From contig CAKRES010000006.1 of NCBI GenBank assembly GCA_934317845.1, forward strand, positions 62,001 to 126,000: a stretch of DNA of 64,000 bases, read 5' to 3'. The notes under the pieces were generated by a model that saw nothing but the letters and a program-made list of their open reading frames with translations, was not told where the DNA came from and searched no databases. How positions within the stretch are numbered: position 1 is the first letter of the stretch; every line of letters begins with the position of its first letter. This DNA is from an uncultured Lachnospiraceae bacterium. Its GTDB lineage: Bacteria > Bacillota > Clostridia > Lachnospirales > Lachnospiraceae. Shown here in pieces: positions 1 through 8,351 of this stretch. The translations under genes were made by a program, and so were the position numbers.

Positions 1-1
1 A

Positions 2-1045
2 AAGCTGGCTAAAAAAGTGGACGGTATGAGCAGGGTATATAGAAATGATACCGTACAGGCGGATGTTTCCAAAGAGGATGGCTCTTATTATATGATGGAT
101 GATAAGATCTCCGTCATGGCAATTGAAAGTAAGTCCTTTGGAGAATGTTGTTATTTTCGAAATGATCTTTCCAAAAAGCACTGGTATCATTATTTAAACC
201 TGTTGGCAGAGCAGTATGACGGGGTACTGATCAATGAAGCAATGGCAGAGGAACAGAATCTGAAGGTAGGAGATTATATCACCATGTCTCCGGAAGATGA
301 AATGGGTCGATATGAATATGATACGATCCCGTCCTGTAAGATCGTTGGGATTGTTCCCTATTTTCCAATGATGCGTAACAGTGTGGAGGTGAGCAATAAA
401 AAGGGCGGCTATGACCACAAATCGCAGTATTACGCAATCTGCAATTTTGATTATGCGATGAGTGGAATGAAAGTCAAACAGTACAGTATTTTGATCAAAA
501 CCAAAAATGGAAATGCGGATCCGGTGTACAATTTTATAAAAGAGCAGAAGATCAAGCTGCTTCAGTTTACCGATACACTCAACGAAATCCTGATCGAAAA
601 GGAAAAGCCAATGCTTCAGGTTACCAATGGAATACTGACGGTCAGCTTTTTGATCGTGATCTTATTATGTGCGGTGGGATTTCTGATCTACTGGTCGTTA
701 TCTCTACGGGAACGGGAGCTTTTGTTTGGAATTTACCGGGCCATGGGACTTTCACGTATGGAGCTTAAGAAAATGCTGATCCAGGAGCATTTGTTCAGCA
801 CATTTTTCTCCCTGATTACCGGTGTTTTCGTTGGAGGTATTGTTTCTTATCTGTTTGTGCCGGTCATGGAGGTTACCTATCTTCCGGGAAGCCAGATCAT
901 TCCGATGCATATCGTCATGGATATGAAGGAACTGGCGGCACTGAGTGGTGTGTTACTTGTGATGCTTCTTATCTGTATCACTGTTTTAATGCGGTTTGTA
1001 TCCCGTTTGAATGTATCGCAGGCGTTAAAGCTTGGGGAAGATTAG
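2..1045 (+). CDS. ABC transporter permease, FtsX/MacB type (partial, 5' end outside window)
   Basis: The reading frame is open to the left edge, so this is the C-terminal part of a longer permease. About 200 residues of soluble extracellular domain are followed by a membrane segment near residues 206-228 (counted from the GTG at 17), then two more near 260-285 and 308-332. This is the right half of an FtsX-fold permease. The stretch after the first of these helices (RERELLFGIYRAMGLSR) is the cytoplasmic coupling region typical of the family. Such permeases work with MacB/LolD-like ATPases to move lipids, peptides or antibiotics, or to sense them mechanically. Two ATPase genes follow directly, the first overlapping or abutting the stop. 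A second permease may lie upstream of the window. Confidence 0.85.
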   Translation, partial: KLAKKVDGMSRVYRNDTVQADVSKEDGSYYMMDDKISVMAIESKSFGECCYFRNDLSKKHWYHYLNLLAEQYDGVLINEAMAEEQNLKVGDYITMSPEDEMGRYEYDTIPSCKIVGIVPYFPMMRNSVEVSNKKGGYDHKSQYYAICNFDYAMSGMKVKQYSILIKTKNGNADPVYNFIKEQKIKLLQFTDTLNEILIEKEKPMLQVTNGILTVSFLIVILLCAVGFLIYWSLSLRERELLFGIYRAMGLSRMELKKMLIQEHLFSTFFSLITGVFVGGIVSYLFVPVMEVTYLPGSQIIPMHIVMDMKELAALSGVLLVMLLICITVLMRFVSRLNVSQALKLGED

Positions 1046-1055
1046 GAGGTGCAGG

Positions 1056-1745
1056 ATGATACGAGCAACAGGAATTGACAAGATATATAAACTTCCGGAC
1101 GGAAATGATTTTTATGCGTTACACGATGTGGAGGTGGAGATTCCGGATGGAACGTTGACGATATTAAAGGGGCGTTCCGGTTCCGGAAAAACAACACTGC
1201 TCAATATTTTAAGTGCACTGGATACCGCAAGTAACGGTTCTGTGCTGTTTGATGAATATGAGCTGACAACACTTTCTGAAAAGGAAAAAGAACAGCTCAG
1301 ACGGTATAAGATCGGCTTTGTATTTCAGGCGGTGGCTCTGATCCCGATCATGACTGCATATGAAAATGTGGAATATGCTCTGCGTCTGGCAGGGGTGAAA
1401 AAGGGACGGAAACAGCGGGCATATGAGTGTTTAGAAAAGGTAGGACTGGCAGAACGGATGCATCATTATCCGGCGGAAATGTCCGGTGGTGAGCAGCAGC
1501 GTGTAGCGATCGCAAGAGCGATCTGTCATAAGCCAAAAGTGATCTTTGCCGATGAGCCAACGGCTGAGCTTGATACGATGTCTGCCCTTCGTGTGGTAAA
1601 GATCTTTAAAGATCTGATCAAAGAAGAAGGGTGTACTGTTGTTATGACGACACACAGTGTTGATCTGATGGAGGCAGCAGACGTGCTTTATGAGCTGAGT
1701 GATGGAAAGGTGATCTCTGACCGGAAAAAGGAGGGGATTTCATGA
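1056..1745 (+). CDS. ABC transporter ATP-binding protein, MacB/LolD type
   Basis: A 229-residue ATPase with Walker A at residues 39-46 (GRSGSGKT), signature at 142-148 (MSGGEQQ), Walker B ending in D166-E167 and an H-loop histidine in TTHSVD. It is the usual length for LolD/MacB-type nucleotide-binding domains. The start at 1056 is chosen because AGGAGG lies at 1044-1049, six bases upstream, and overlaps the permease stop; an upstream TTG at 1032 has no comparable site. Its 3' end overlaps the next gene by four bases (ATGA), so the three genes are translationally coupled. It probably energises the permease encoded just before it. Confidence 0.9.
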   Translation: MIRATGIDKIYKLPDGNDFYALHDVEVEIPDGTLTILKGRSGSGKTTLLNILSALDTASNGSVLFDEYELTTLSEKEKEQLRRYKIGFVFQAVALIPIMTAYENVEYALRLAGVKKGRKQRAYECLEKVGLAERMHHYPAEMSGGEQQRVAIARAICHKPKVIFADEPTAELDTMSALRVVKIFKDLIKEEGCTVVMTTHSVDLMEAADVLYELSDGKVISDRKKEGIS

Positions 1746-2818
1746 AAAAGCCAGTTTTGAAAAAAGAGAGCAAGGCAGGAAGAGAGAAGAAAAAACTGTC
1801 CTTTATAACGGACAGTAAGGCGGCAAAAAAGATCCGGGAAATGGTGGATTACCGGAAACGTCAAAAACAGGAAAATGCGGATGTTACGCAGGCAGCAGAT
1901 GAAATGATCCGCTGTGAGAACTTAGTCAAGATCTACAAGACCGATGAGATTGAGGTTATGGCATTGTCCGGATTGGATCTTACGGTAAAACGTGGAGAGA
2001 TGATGGCGATCATAGGAAACAGCGGAAGTGGAAAATCTACTCTGCTCAATATGATCGGAGGACTTGCCAAACCATCTGCCGGGAGACTGTATGTGGGCGA
2101 AAAAGATCTGTTCCGCATGAGTGAAGAAGAGCTTGTCTACTATAAGAAAAAAACGGTTGGATTTGTCTGGCAGAATAATGCGAGAAATTTATTTCCGTAT
2201 CTGACTGCACTGCAAAACGTGGAGGTTCCCATGCTGCTTGATAGAAAACAGAAGAATACGGATACGAAAGCGAAAGCACTAAAGTTGTTGGAGCAGGTTG
2301 GCATGGCACATAAGAAGGATCGCAGACTGAATGAGCTTTCCGGTGGGGAGCAGCAGCGCATTGCCATTGCGATCGCGCTGGCAAATGATCCGGAACTGCT
2401 TCTTGCGGATGAGCCGACAGGAGCCGTGGATCAGAAGACTGCTTCGATGATATTAGATCTGTTTCGAACATTGAACCAGGAGCTGCATCTGACGATCGTG
2501 ATCGTAACACATGATCCGAATCTGGCAAATAAAGTAAACCGTGTCGTGCGGATCAAGGATGGAAATATCAGCAGTGAACAGCGGATGAAAGAAAGTATAC
2601 AAAAACAGCTGGACGAAGTGGGAAGCTTTGCGGATGATACGATCAAACAGCAATTCAGTGATATAGAAAAAACACATGAAGAATTTGCGGTGCTCGATCG
2701 AAATGACCGTATCCAGATCAATGCAGACATGTTAAAAGAACTTCATTTGACAGGCAATAATTTAAGACTGGAACTTGTTGACGGAAAAATTGTAATCTCC
2801 AATCCGAAGGATGTGTAA
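1742..2818 (+). CDS. ABC transporter ATP-binding protein with N-terminal extension and AbrB-like C-terminal domain
   Basis: A second MacB/LolD-type ATPase, 358 residues and so about 120 longer than usual. The core has Walker A at residues 92-100 (GNSGSGKST), signature from 199 (LSGGEQQ) and Walker B D223-E224. Before it lies a basic, lysine-rich stretch of about 55 residues. After it comes a helix (about 275-312) and then residues 315-356 with the alternating hydrophobic pattern of a SpoVT/AbrB swapped-hairpin domain (VLDRNDRIQI then LVDGKIVIS). Start overlaps the preceding stop by four bases. It may pair with the first ATPase as a heterodimer on the same permease complex. The role of the tail is unknown. 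Confidence 0.85.
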   Translation: MKKPVLKKESKAGREKKKLSFITDSKAAKKIREMVDYRKRQKQENADVTQAADEMIRCENLVKIYKTDEIEVMALSGLDLTVKRGEMMAIIGNSGSGKSTLLNMIGGLAKPSAGRLYVGEKDLFRMSEEELVYYKKKTVGFVWQNNARNLFPYLTALQNVEVPMLLDRKQKNTDTKAKALKLLEQVGMAHKKDRRLNELSGGEQQRIAIAIALANDPELLLADEPTGAVDQKTASMILDLFRTLNQELHLTIVIVTHDPNLANKVNRVVRIKDGNISSEQRMKESIQKQLDEVGSFADDTIKQQFSDIEKTHEEFAVLDRNDRIQINADMLKELHLTGNNLRLELVDGKIVISNPKDV

Positions 2819-2830
2819 TACTATGTTTTA

Positions 2831-2839
2831 TGTTATAAT
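2831..2839 (+). promoter_or_regulatory. extended -10 promoter for the two-component genes
   Basis: TGTTATAAT lies between the ABC operon and the response regulator. The TG one base before TATAAT makes an extended -10; no good -35 was found. It suggests that the regulator and kinase have their own start of transcription as well as possible read-through. Confidence 0.5.
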
Positions 2840-2875
2840 CATAAGATAGAAAACATTGAGGAGAACGAGAATAAA

Positions 2876-3583
2876 ATGAATGAAACAATATTAGTAGTAG
2901 ATGACGATAGAGAGATTGTGGAGGCAGTAAAGATCCGCCTGGAGAAGGAAGGATTTCTCGTAAAAACCGCCTATGACGGATTAGAGGCATTAGAGGTGGT
3001 CGCAGAGGAGAAGGATCTGAAACTGATCATCATGGATGTGATGATGCCGAATCTGGATGGTTTTTCTGCCATCATGAAGATCCGGCAGGAACGCAATCTG
3101 CCGATCATTGTCATGAGTGCAAAAACGGAGGATACCGACAAGATATTAGGTTTAAGTATCGGGGCAGATGACTACATTGCAAAACCATTTAATGCATTGG
3201 AGCTGGTCGCACGGGCAAAATCGCAGATCCGCCGCTATACAACGCTTGGTGATTATTCCAAAGCAGATAACAGCAGTTCTTTGATCACGGTAGGAAGACT
3301 CGCCTATGACCGGGAGCTTCGTACGGTTTATGCAGATGGACAGGCGGTAAACCTGACTGCTACAGAACTCAAGATCGTAGAACTGTTTTTCAGTGCACCG
3401 GGCAAGGTATTTTCTTCGGAGGATATTTATGAAAATGTATGGAAGGAAAAAGCGTATGCATCTGAAAATACTGTCATGGTTCATATTAGAAGGATCCGGG
3501 AAAAACTGGAACTCAATCCAAAGGAACCGGAATATATAAAGGTGGTGTGGGGTATTGGTTATAAATTGGAAACGAAGCAGTAA
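2876..3583 (+). CDS. OmpR/PhoB-family response regulator
   Basis: A 235-residue regulator with an N-terminal receiver domain (about 1-120) and a C-terminal winged-helix DNA-binding domain (about 135-232). The receiver shows the acidic pocket D9-D10, phosphoacceptor D54 in the IIMDVMMP motif, S81 and K103 (AKPF). The kinase gene starts within its last codons. It presumably controls the ABC transporter genes just upstream, a common arrangement for antimicrobial peptide or cell-envelope sensing modules in Firmicutes. That link is inferred from position only. Confidence 0.92.
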   Translation: MNETILVVDDDREIVEAVKIRLEKEGFLVKTAYDGLEALEVVAEEKDLKLIIMDVMMPNLDGFSAIMKIRQERNLPIIVMSAKTEDTDKILGLSIGADDYIAKPFNALELVARAKSQIRRYTTLGDYSKADNSSSLITVGRLAYDRELRTVYADGQAVNLTATELKIVELFFSAPGKVFSSEDIYENVWKEKAYASENTVMVHIRRIREKLELNPKEPEYIKVVWGIGYKLETKQ

Positions 3584-6341
3584 AGAGAAAGAAACAAAGG
3601 GAAGAGGGTATCTTCTGACCGCAGGGATCGTGTTTGTTCTGATGATCGCATCCCTCATTTTGGGAGGATGGTTGTATCAGAAGAATTTTCAGTCCTCCGG
3701 TATTTTGGATATGGCAGATCATGCCTATCGGAATGATGCCAATTATGCGAATGATGTAGTAGAATCCTTTCATGACCTGGTACAAGATACCCTTTACCGC
3801 ATGGGCTATCATTTTGAAGATGGCAGGGATACAAATGCACTTTATAAAAGGGTGAATGCGTTATCGAAAAAAAAGGGAGTGTATATCTTTCAGAATCTGA
3901 ATTTTGATAAGGCGAATCAGATCGTGGTGAAAACATCAAAACAGGACACAACAAACGTATCCCAGTTTGGGATAGATTATACATTATATGATCTGGGAGA
4001 TCGCTACTCCTCTTCCAAAGCAGGTTCTTATAATATCGTGGGAACAGGACTTGGAAACGTGCCATCCGGGAAAAAAGAAACCAGACTGTGTAAGGTGATG
4101 TATAAGGATGGTTCCATTAAGCTCCGTGATCTGATGATCGGTGATCATAAATTCTGGGAGAAAAATTATACCCATTTGACAAAAATAGCAGGAGGGATCC
4201 AGTATGCCTACGTGGATTACACGGCAGACTATGATGATACGATCTATGGGGAAGACGGTCTTGTCACAGAGCGTGTGACGTCAGATGCTGTACCGGAACA
4301 GGTAGTTATTTTGAATCGGATCGAAAGAAATAAAAAAGTTTCTCTTTCTGATCCGTTCTGTTATATTTTTACCGATGAAAGCGGCAAGCACACGGCGCAG
4401 GCGAATATGACCTACGTAAAAGCTGTTAGTCAGGATACTCCGGATATTACGGAAGGAAGTAATATTAGTATACAGGAAGTATATAATAGTGTATATGCGC
4501 TGGCAGACACGCTGCCGGAAAAAACACCGCTGCTCTTTTTATCCGGTCGTAATTATGGAGGGACATATTTTCGTGGAAATCAGACCTACTGCGATCTTTA
4601 CCGGAAACGTTATGGATCAGAAACCACGTATTATGCGACACTTCCAGAAAGCCGCAATGTTTATAAACAGGGGTATCTAAATGGCAGTTTGAAAATGCAT
4701 GTGTATAAAACAGCAGAAAAAAAGCAGATGATCCCGTCGGGACTTTCGGCAGCCAGTTTTGCCGTGGGACTTTTTGCGGATCAGAAAAGCTCGCTCTTAA
4801 ATGTGGATTCCCCATTTTTTAAATATGAAACAACTGCATTTTATATCCGTATATTATTTAATGTGATCCCGGTGCTGCTTTTTCTTCAGTTTTTTCTATT
4901 TGCGCGGTATCGTATGGTGAACAAAGGAAGACCGAAAGAGACCTATCTTCGTATCGGGGGACTTTTGTTTCTTCCGGTAGAAGTAAGGATCGTATTATTG
5001 TTGGTGCTTTTATTTGGAGTTGGGCAGTCCCTTTATGCCTGCTTTACTGCTCAGGCACAACGAATATGGCTGGGCGGACTTGGTACTCTGCTGCTGCTGA
5101 TTGTATTTTGCTCCATCTGTCTTGCAAAAAGAGATAAGGACAGTTTGTTTCGTCATTCTATTATCCAAAGAATTGCGGATAACCAGGCAAGACGGATCAT
5201 GCGGAAGGCACAGTATTATCAGGCTCTTGGAATGGGATTTTATCTGCAGCGGCAGGTACTCATATTTACCATGATCGAAGGAATCTGTCTGCTCCTTTTG
5301 TTTGTGGTTGGAATATTTGGTTCACACCTTCCGGTGTACCAGTTCTCTGCCACGATCTTTGGAGTAGAAGGTACCCTTTCGGTCTGGACATTTCTTGCGA
5401 TCGCAGCAGGGGTGATCCTGTTTGTGGAACTGTTTTCCTATCTGCGCTTTTTGCGTACCTTTATTACTGGGATCAACGGTATCCAGCACCAGCTTGATCT
5501 GATGGGAAATGGTGATTTTGAAACACAGGTGGAGCTGCCAAAGAAATTTTATGGTTTTCAGGCAGAAGAACAGTTTGCTGCGATCAGGGGTGGCATGATA
5601 CATGCCATGGAAGAAACCATGCGTTCGGAGCGGATGAAGATTGAACTGGTATCCAATGTGTCGCACGACATCAAAACACCGCTCACCTCGATCATCAATT
5701 ATGTGGATCTGCTGGCCGATTCCAAGGATCTGCCTGCTGTGGAAGCGGATTATGTCAGAATATTAAAACGCAAATCCTACCGTTTGAAAAATATGATCCA
5801 GGATCTGTTTGATCTTTCCAAGGCATCCAGCGGCAATCTGCCGATCCAGTTTCAGGAGATCGATCTTTCCAAGCTGGTGCTTCAGACGCTGGCAGATATG
5901 CAGGAGGAGATTGACAAAACCACATTGGAATTTAAGGTGCATATGCAGGAAAATGTTCCCGTATACTCCGATGGAGGACGTTTATACCGGGTACTGCAAA
6001 ACCTGATCCTGAATGCTTTAAAGTATTCGATGGAGAACAGCCGTGTCTATGTGGATCTTACGAAGGATGAGGGGCAGGCATGCTTTACCATTAAAAATAT
6101 GTCGAAAGAAGAACTTAACTTTACAAAGGAACAGGTGATGGAACGGTTCTTCCGGGGCGATGTTTCCAGAAGCACGGAAGGTTCCGGACTTGGGGTGGCG
6201 ATTGCCAACAGCTTTACAGAGGTATGTGGAGGAACCTTTGATATTGAGATCAATGCAGACCTGTTCTGCGCAAAAATAATTATGCCAATTTATGAGCAGG
6301 AAAACCGGTCGTCATCGGAATTGGAATCCTCCCTGTCATGA
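3555..6341 (+). CDS. large multi-pass sensor histidine kinase
   Basis: A 928-residue kinase. One membrane helix at about 19-42 is followed by an extracellular region of about 380 residues with no domain I can name. About five further helices lie between 430 and 640. Then come a HAMP-like linker (about 640-670), a HisKA domain with phosphoacceptor H704 (VSHDIKTPLTS) and a HATPase domain with N-box N816 and a glycine box at 876-880 (GSGLG). The start is a TTG that overlaps the regulator gene by 29 bases; GG-rich sequence upstream could serve as ribosome binding site, so the exact start is uncertain. Partner of the preceding response regulator. Unusually large for a sensor kinase. Confidence 0.88.
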   Translation: MVINWKRSSKEKETKGRGYLLTAGIVFVLMIASLILGGWLYQKNFQSSGILDMADHAYRNDANYANDVVESFHDLVQDTLYRMGYHFEDGRDTNALYKRVNALSKKKGVYIFQNLNFDKANQIVVKTSKQDTTNVSQFGIDYTLYDLGDRYSSSKAGSYNIVGTGLGNVPSGKKETRLCKVMYKDGSIKLRDLMIGDHKFWEKNYTHLTKIAGGIQYAYVDYTADYDDTIYGEDGLVTERVTSDAVPEQVVILNRIERNKKVSLSDPFCYIFTDESGKHTAQANMTYVKAVSQDTPDITEGSNISIQEVYNSVYALADTLPEKTPLLFLSGRNYGGTYFRGNQTYCDLYRKRYGSETTYYATLPESRNVYKQGYLNGSLKMHVYKTAEKKQMIPSGLSAASFAVGLFADQKSSLLNVDSPFFKYETTAFYIRILFNVIPVLLFLQFFLFARYRMVNKGRPKETYLRIGGLLFLPVEVRIVLLLVLLFGVGQSLYACFTAQAQRIWLGGLGTLLLLIVFCSICLAKRDKDSLFRHSIIQRIADNQARRIMRKAQYYQALGMGFYLQRQVLIFTMIEGICLLLLFVVGIFGSHLPVYQFSATIFGVEGTLSVWTFLAIAAGVILFVELFSYLRFLRTFITGINGIQHQLDLMGNGDFETQVELPKKFYGFQAEEQFAAIRGGMIHAMEETMRSERMKIELVSNVSHDIKTPLTSIINYVDLLADSKDLPAVEADYVRILKRKSYRLKNMIQDLFDLSKASSGNLPIQFQEIDLSKLVLQTLADMQEEIDKTTLEFKVHMQENVPVYSDGGRLYRVLQNLILNALKYSMENSRVYVDLTKDEGQACFTIKNMSKEELNFTKEQVMERFFRGDVSRSTEGSGLGVAIANSFTEVCGGTFDIEINADLFCAKIIMPIYEQENRSSSELESSLS

Positions 6342-6416
6342 TCGGGGGAGGACATGCTGTATAGGATTTCCTATTTGGGAGATAGTAAGAAATAAAAAGG
6401 AAATGAGGGGTGCAGC

Positions 6417-7403
6417 ATGAAAATTATGATGTATGATACGGCGCGCTATGATGAAGATTCGTTTGAACAGGAGCGGGTAAAATTTCCCGGCGTGGAAATT
6501 ATATATCAGGAGGCAGATCTTGATCTGACTACGGTAGTGCTCGCGAAGGGCTGCGATGCAGTCTGTGCCTTTGTCAATTCTACGTTATCTGCTTTGGTTT
6601 TACAAAAATTGAAAGAGTATGGCATTGGACTGGTGCTGCTGCGGTGTGCCGGGTTCAATCATGTTGATCTTGCGGCTGCAAAGGAATGTAACATTACCGT
6701 ACTCAGAGTGCCGGGATATTCCCCGGAGGCGGTAGCGGAACATGCGATGGCACTGGCTCTTTCGGTCAATCGCCACATTCACAAAAGTTATATCAAGGTA
6801 CGGGAGAATAATTTCAGCTTAGTTGGATTGACGGGAATGACATTTTATCAGAAAACAGCGGGCATTATCGGAACGGGGCGCATTGGAGCTGCCATGTGCA
6901 GGATCTGTGCCGGGTTCGGGATGAAGGTGATCGCCTATGATGCGTATCCAAACCCGGAGCTTTCGTTCGTTTCTTATAAAAGTATGGAAGAGGTGCTAAA
7001 ACAGAGTGATCTGCTCTCTCTGCATTGTCCATTGACGGATGAGTCTTACCATTTGATCGATACAGATACGATCTACAAAATGAAACAGGATGTGATCCTG
7101 ATCAATACCGGACGCGGCGCACTTGTGCATACGGAAGCATTGATACAGGGAATCCGCGAGGGACGCTTTTTTGGTGTGGGACTGGATGTGTACGAGGAGG
7201 AGGCAAATAACGTGTTTGAAAACCGGGAATGTGATCTTCTCGAAAGCTCGATCACGGCACGTCTGCTTTCTTTTCCGAATGTGATCGTCACCTCCCATCA
7301 GGGATTTTTGACAAAGGAAGCACTGATGGCGATCGCCAGAACGACACTGAAAAACGCCGTGGAATATGAAAATGATCAGGTGTCGATGGAGAATCAGGTG
7401 TGA
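6417..7403 (+). CDS. D-2-hydroxyacid dehydrogenase (D-lactate dehydrogenase-like)
   Basis: A 328-residue NAD-dependent enzyme of the D-isomer 2-hydroxyacid dehydrogenase family, cytoplasmic, expected to interconvert pyruvate and D-lactate or a similar 2-keto acid pair. The Rossmann motif GTGRIG is near residue 152. The catalytic Arg lies in NTGRGALV, and the catalytic His in SHQGF near residue 293. GAGGGG precedes the ATG. It stands 75 bases after the kinase gene with a short GC-rich hairpin (6327-6352) between them but no U-tract. The next gene is an aromatic-acid pathway-like protein, so a substrate such as phenylpyruvate is conceivable, but sequence alone does not settle it. Confidence 0.88.
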   Translation: MKIMMYDTARYDEDSFEQERVKFPGVEIIYQEADLDLTTVVLAKGCDAVCAFVNSTLSALVLQKLKEYGIGLVLLRCAGFNHVDLAAAKECNITVLRVPGYSPEAVAEHAMALALSVNRHIHKSYIKVRENNFSLVGLTGMTFYQKTAGIIGTGRIGAAMCRICAGFGMKVIAYDAYPNPELSFVSYKSMEEVLKQSDLLSLHCPLTDESYHLIDTDTIYKMKQDVILINTGRGALVHTEALIQGIREGRFFGVGLDVYEEEANNVFENRECDLLESSITARLLSFPNVIVTSHQGFLTKEALMAIARTTLKNAVEYENDQVSMENQV

Positions 7404-7479
7404 CAGGCAAAAAATTGCACTTTTTTCCTTTTTGTGGCATTATGAAATAGAGAATAAATTGCGGCAGGAGGAAGTGCAC

Positions 7480-8340
7480 ATGACATTAGAGGAAGTAAGG
7501 ATCAATATTGACCGGGTAGATAGTCAGATCAAAGCACTGTTTCAGGAGCGGATGGAGCTTGCTGATCAGGTGGCACAGGTGAAGGCAGAAACGGGAGATA
7601 CCATTTTAAAGCCGGAACGGGAGAATCAGATCATTGAAAAGCTTTCCAAAGATGTGGAAGGGGACATCCGCAAGGAATATATCGCTTTGATCAAGCGGAT
7701 CATGGAAGTGAGCCGCAAGTATCAGTATGGCAGAACCCTTGCCCTGCGGGACTGTTTTCAGATTGATTACGAAACGAAAGATTGTGCGATCAAAAGTGCA
7801 GCAATGAAAAAGACAGAGCTTTATATCTGCAGTATGCTGTCAAAGGATCAGGTGACAACGGTGGACTCTTATGACGAGATCGCAGATCTGATCGAGCAGG
7901 GAGAAGTGGAAGCCGGAATTGGTATTTTGGAAAATGTCAGTGTAGCGGCGGTCAATGAGCTGCACACGCTTTTGGTAGAGCATCATTTTTATATCAACCG
8001 CTGTGAGATCGTCTGGGATCACGGCATCCGTAAAAAGGTGGTACAGTTTGGAAAAACGCTTCTGGCGCAAAAGGAGCATAACCGTATTAAGATGATGTTT
8101 GTCTGCCCGAATAAAAGTGGTGCGCTGGCAAGCATTTTATCGATGATCTCCGATTACAATGTCAACCTGACAGAGATCCATTCCCGTCCAAATCAGGAAA
8201 AGGACTGGAACTATGAATTTTATGCAGAGATCAATGCCAATCTTTTGGAGACAGAAACAAAAGCATTGCTTTATCAGCTGCAAAACGAAACAGCACAGTT
8301 TCAGATTTTGGGAAGCTATGCGTGCGAAGGAGATTTTTAG
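7480..8340 (+). CDS. chorismate mutase with shortened prephenate dehydratase-like region and ACT domain
   Basis: The start at 7480 is set by AGGAGGA at 7466-7472. The 286-residue product begins with an AroQ chorismate mutase domain (about 1-85, with the conserved IDRVDSQI and the Arg/Lys/Glu helix residues). It ends with an ACT domain (about 205-280) carrying the ESRP-like signature as HSRP, as in PheA. The middle of about 115 residues matches only part of a prephenate dehydratase: the lobe around GILENVSVAAVNEL is present, but the second lobe and the catalytic TRF motif are not visible. PheA proteins are usually 350-390 residues. It may be a chorismate mutase regulated by phenylalanine, or a decayed PheA. 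Confidence 0.75.
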   Translation: MTLEEVRINIDRVDSQIKALFQERMELADQVAQVKAETGDTILKPERENQIIEKLSKDVEGDIRKEYIALIKRIMEVSRKYQYGRTLALRDCFQIDYETKDCAIKSAAMKKTELYICSMLSKDQVTTVDSYDEIADLIEQGEVEAGIGILENVSVAAVNELHTLLVEHHFYINRCEIVWDHGIRKKVVQFGKTLLAQKEHNRIKMMFVCPNKSGALASILSMISDYNVNLTEIHSRPNQEKDWNYEFYAEINANLLETETKALLYQLQNETAQFQILGSYACEGDF

Positions 8341-8351
8341 GAGGAGTGACT

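Noticed and set aside
2046..2528. 160-codon minus-strand frame inside the second ABC ATPase
   Set aside because: Shadow of a strongly conserved coding sequence; no ribosome site and composition unlike the real proteins.
6327..6352. Terminator after the sensor kinase gene
   Set aside because: Seven-base GC stem overlapping the stop but no U-tract; cannot be called with confidence.
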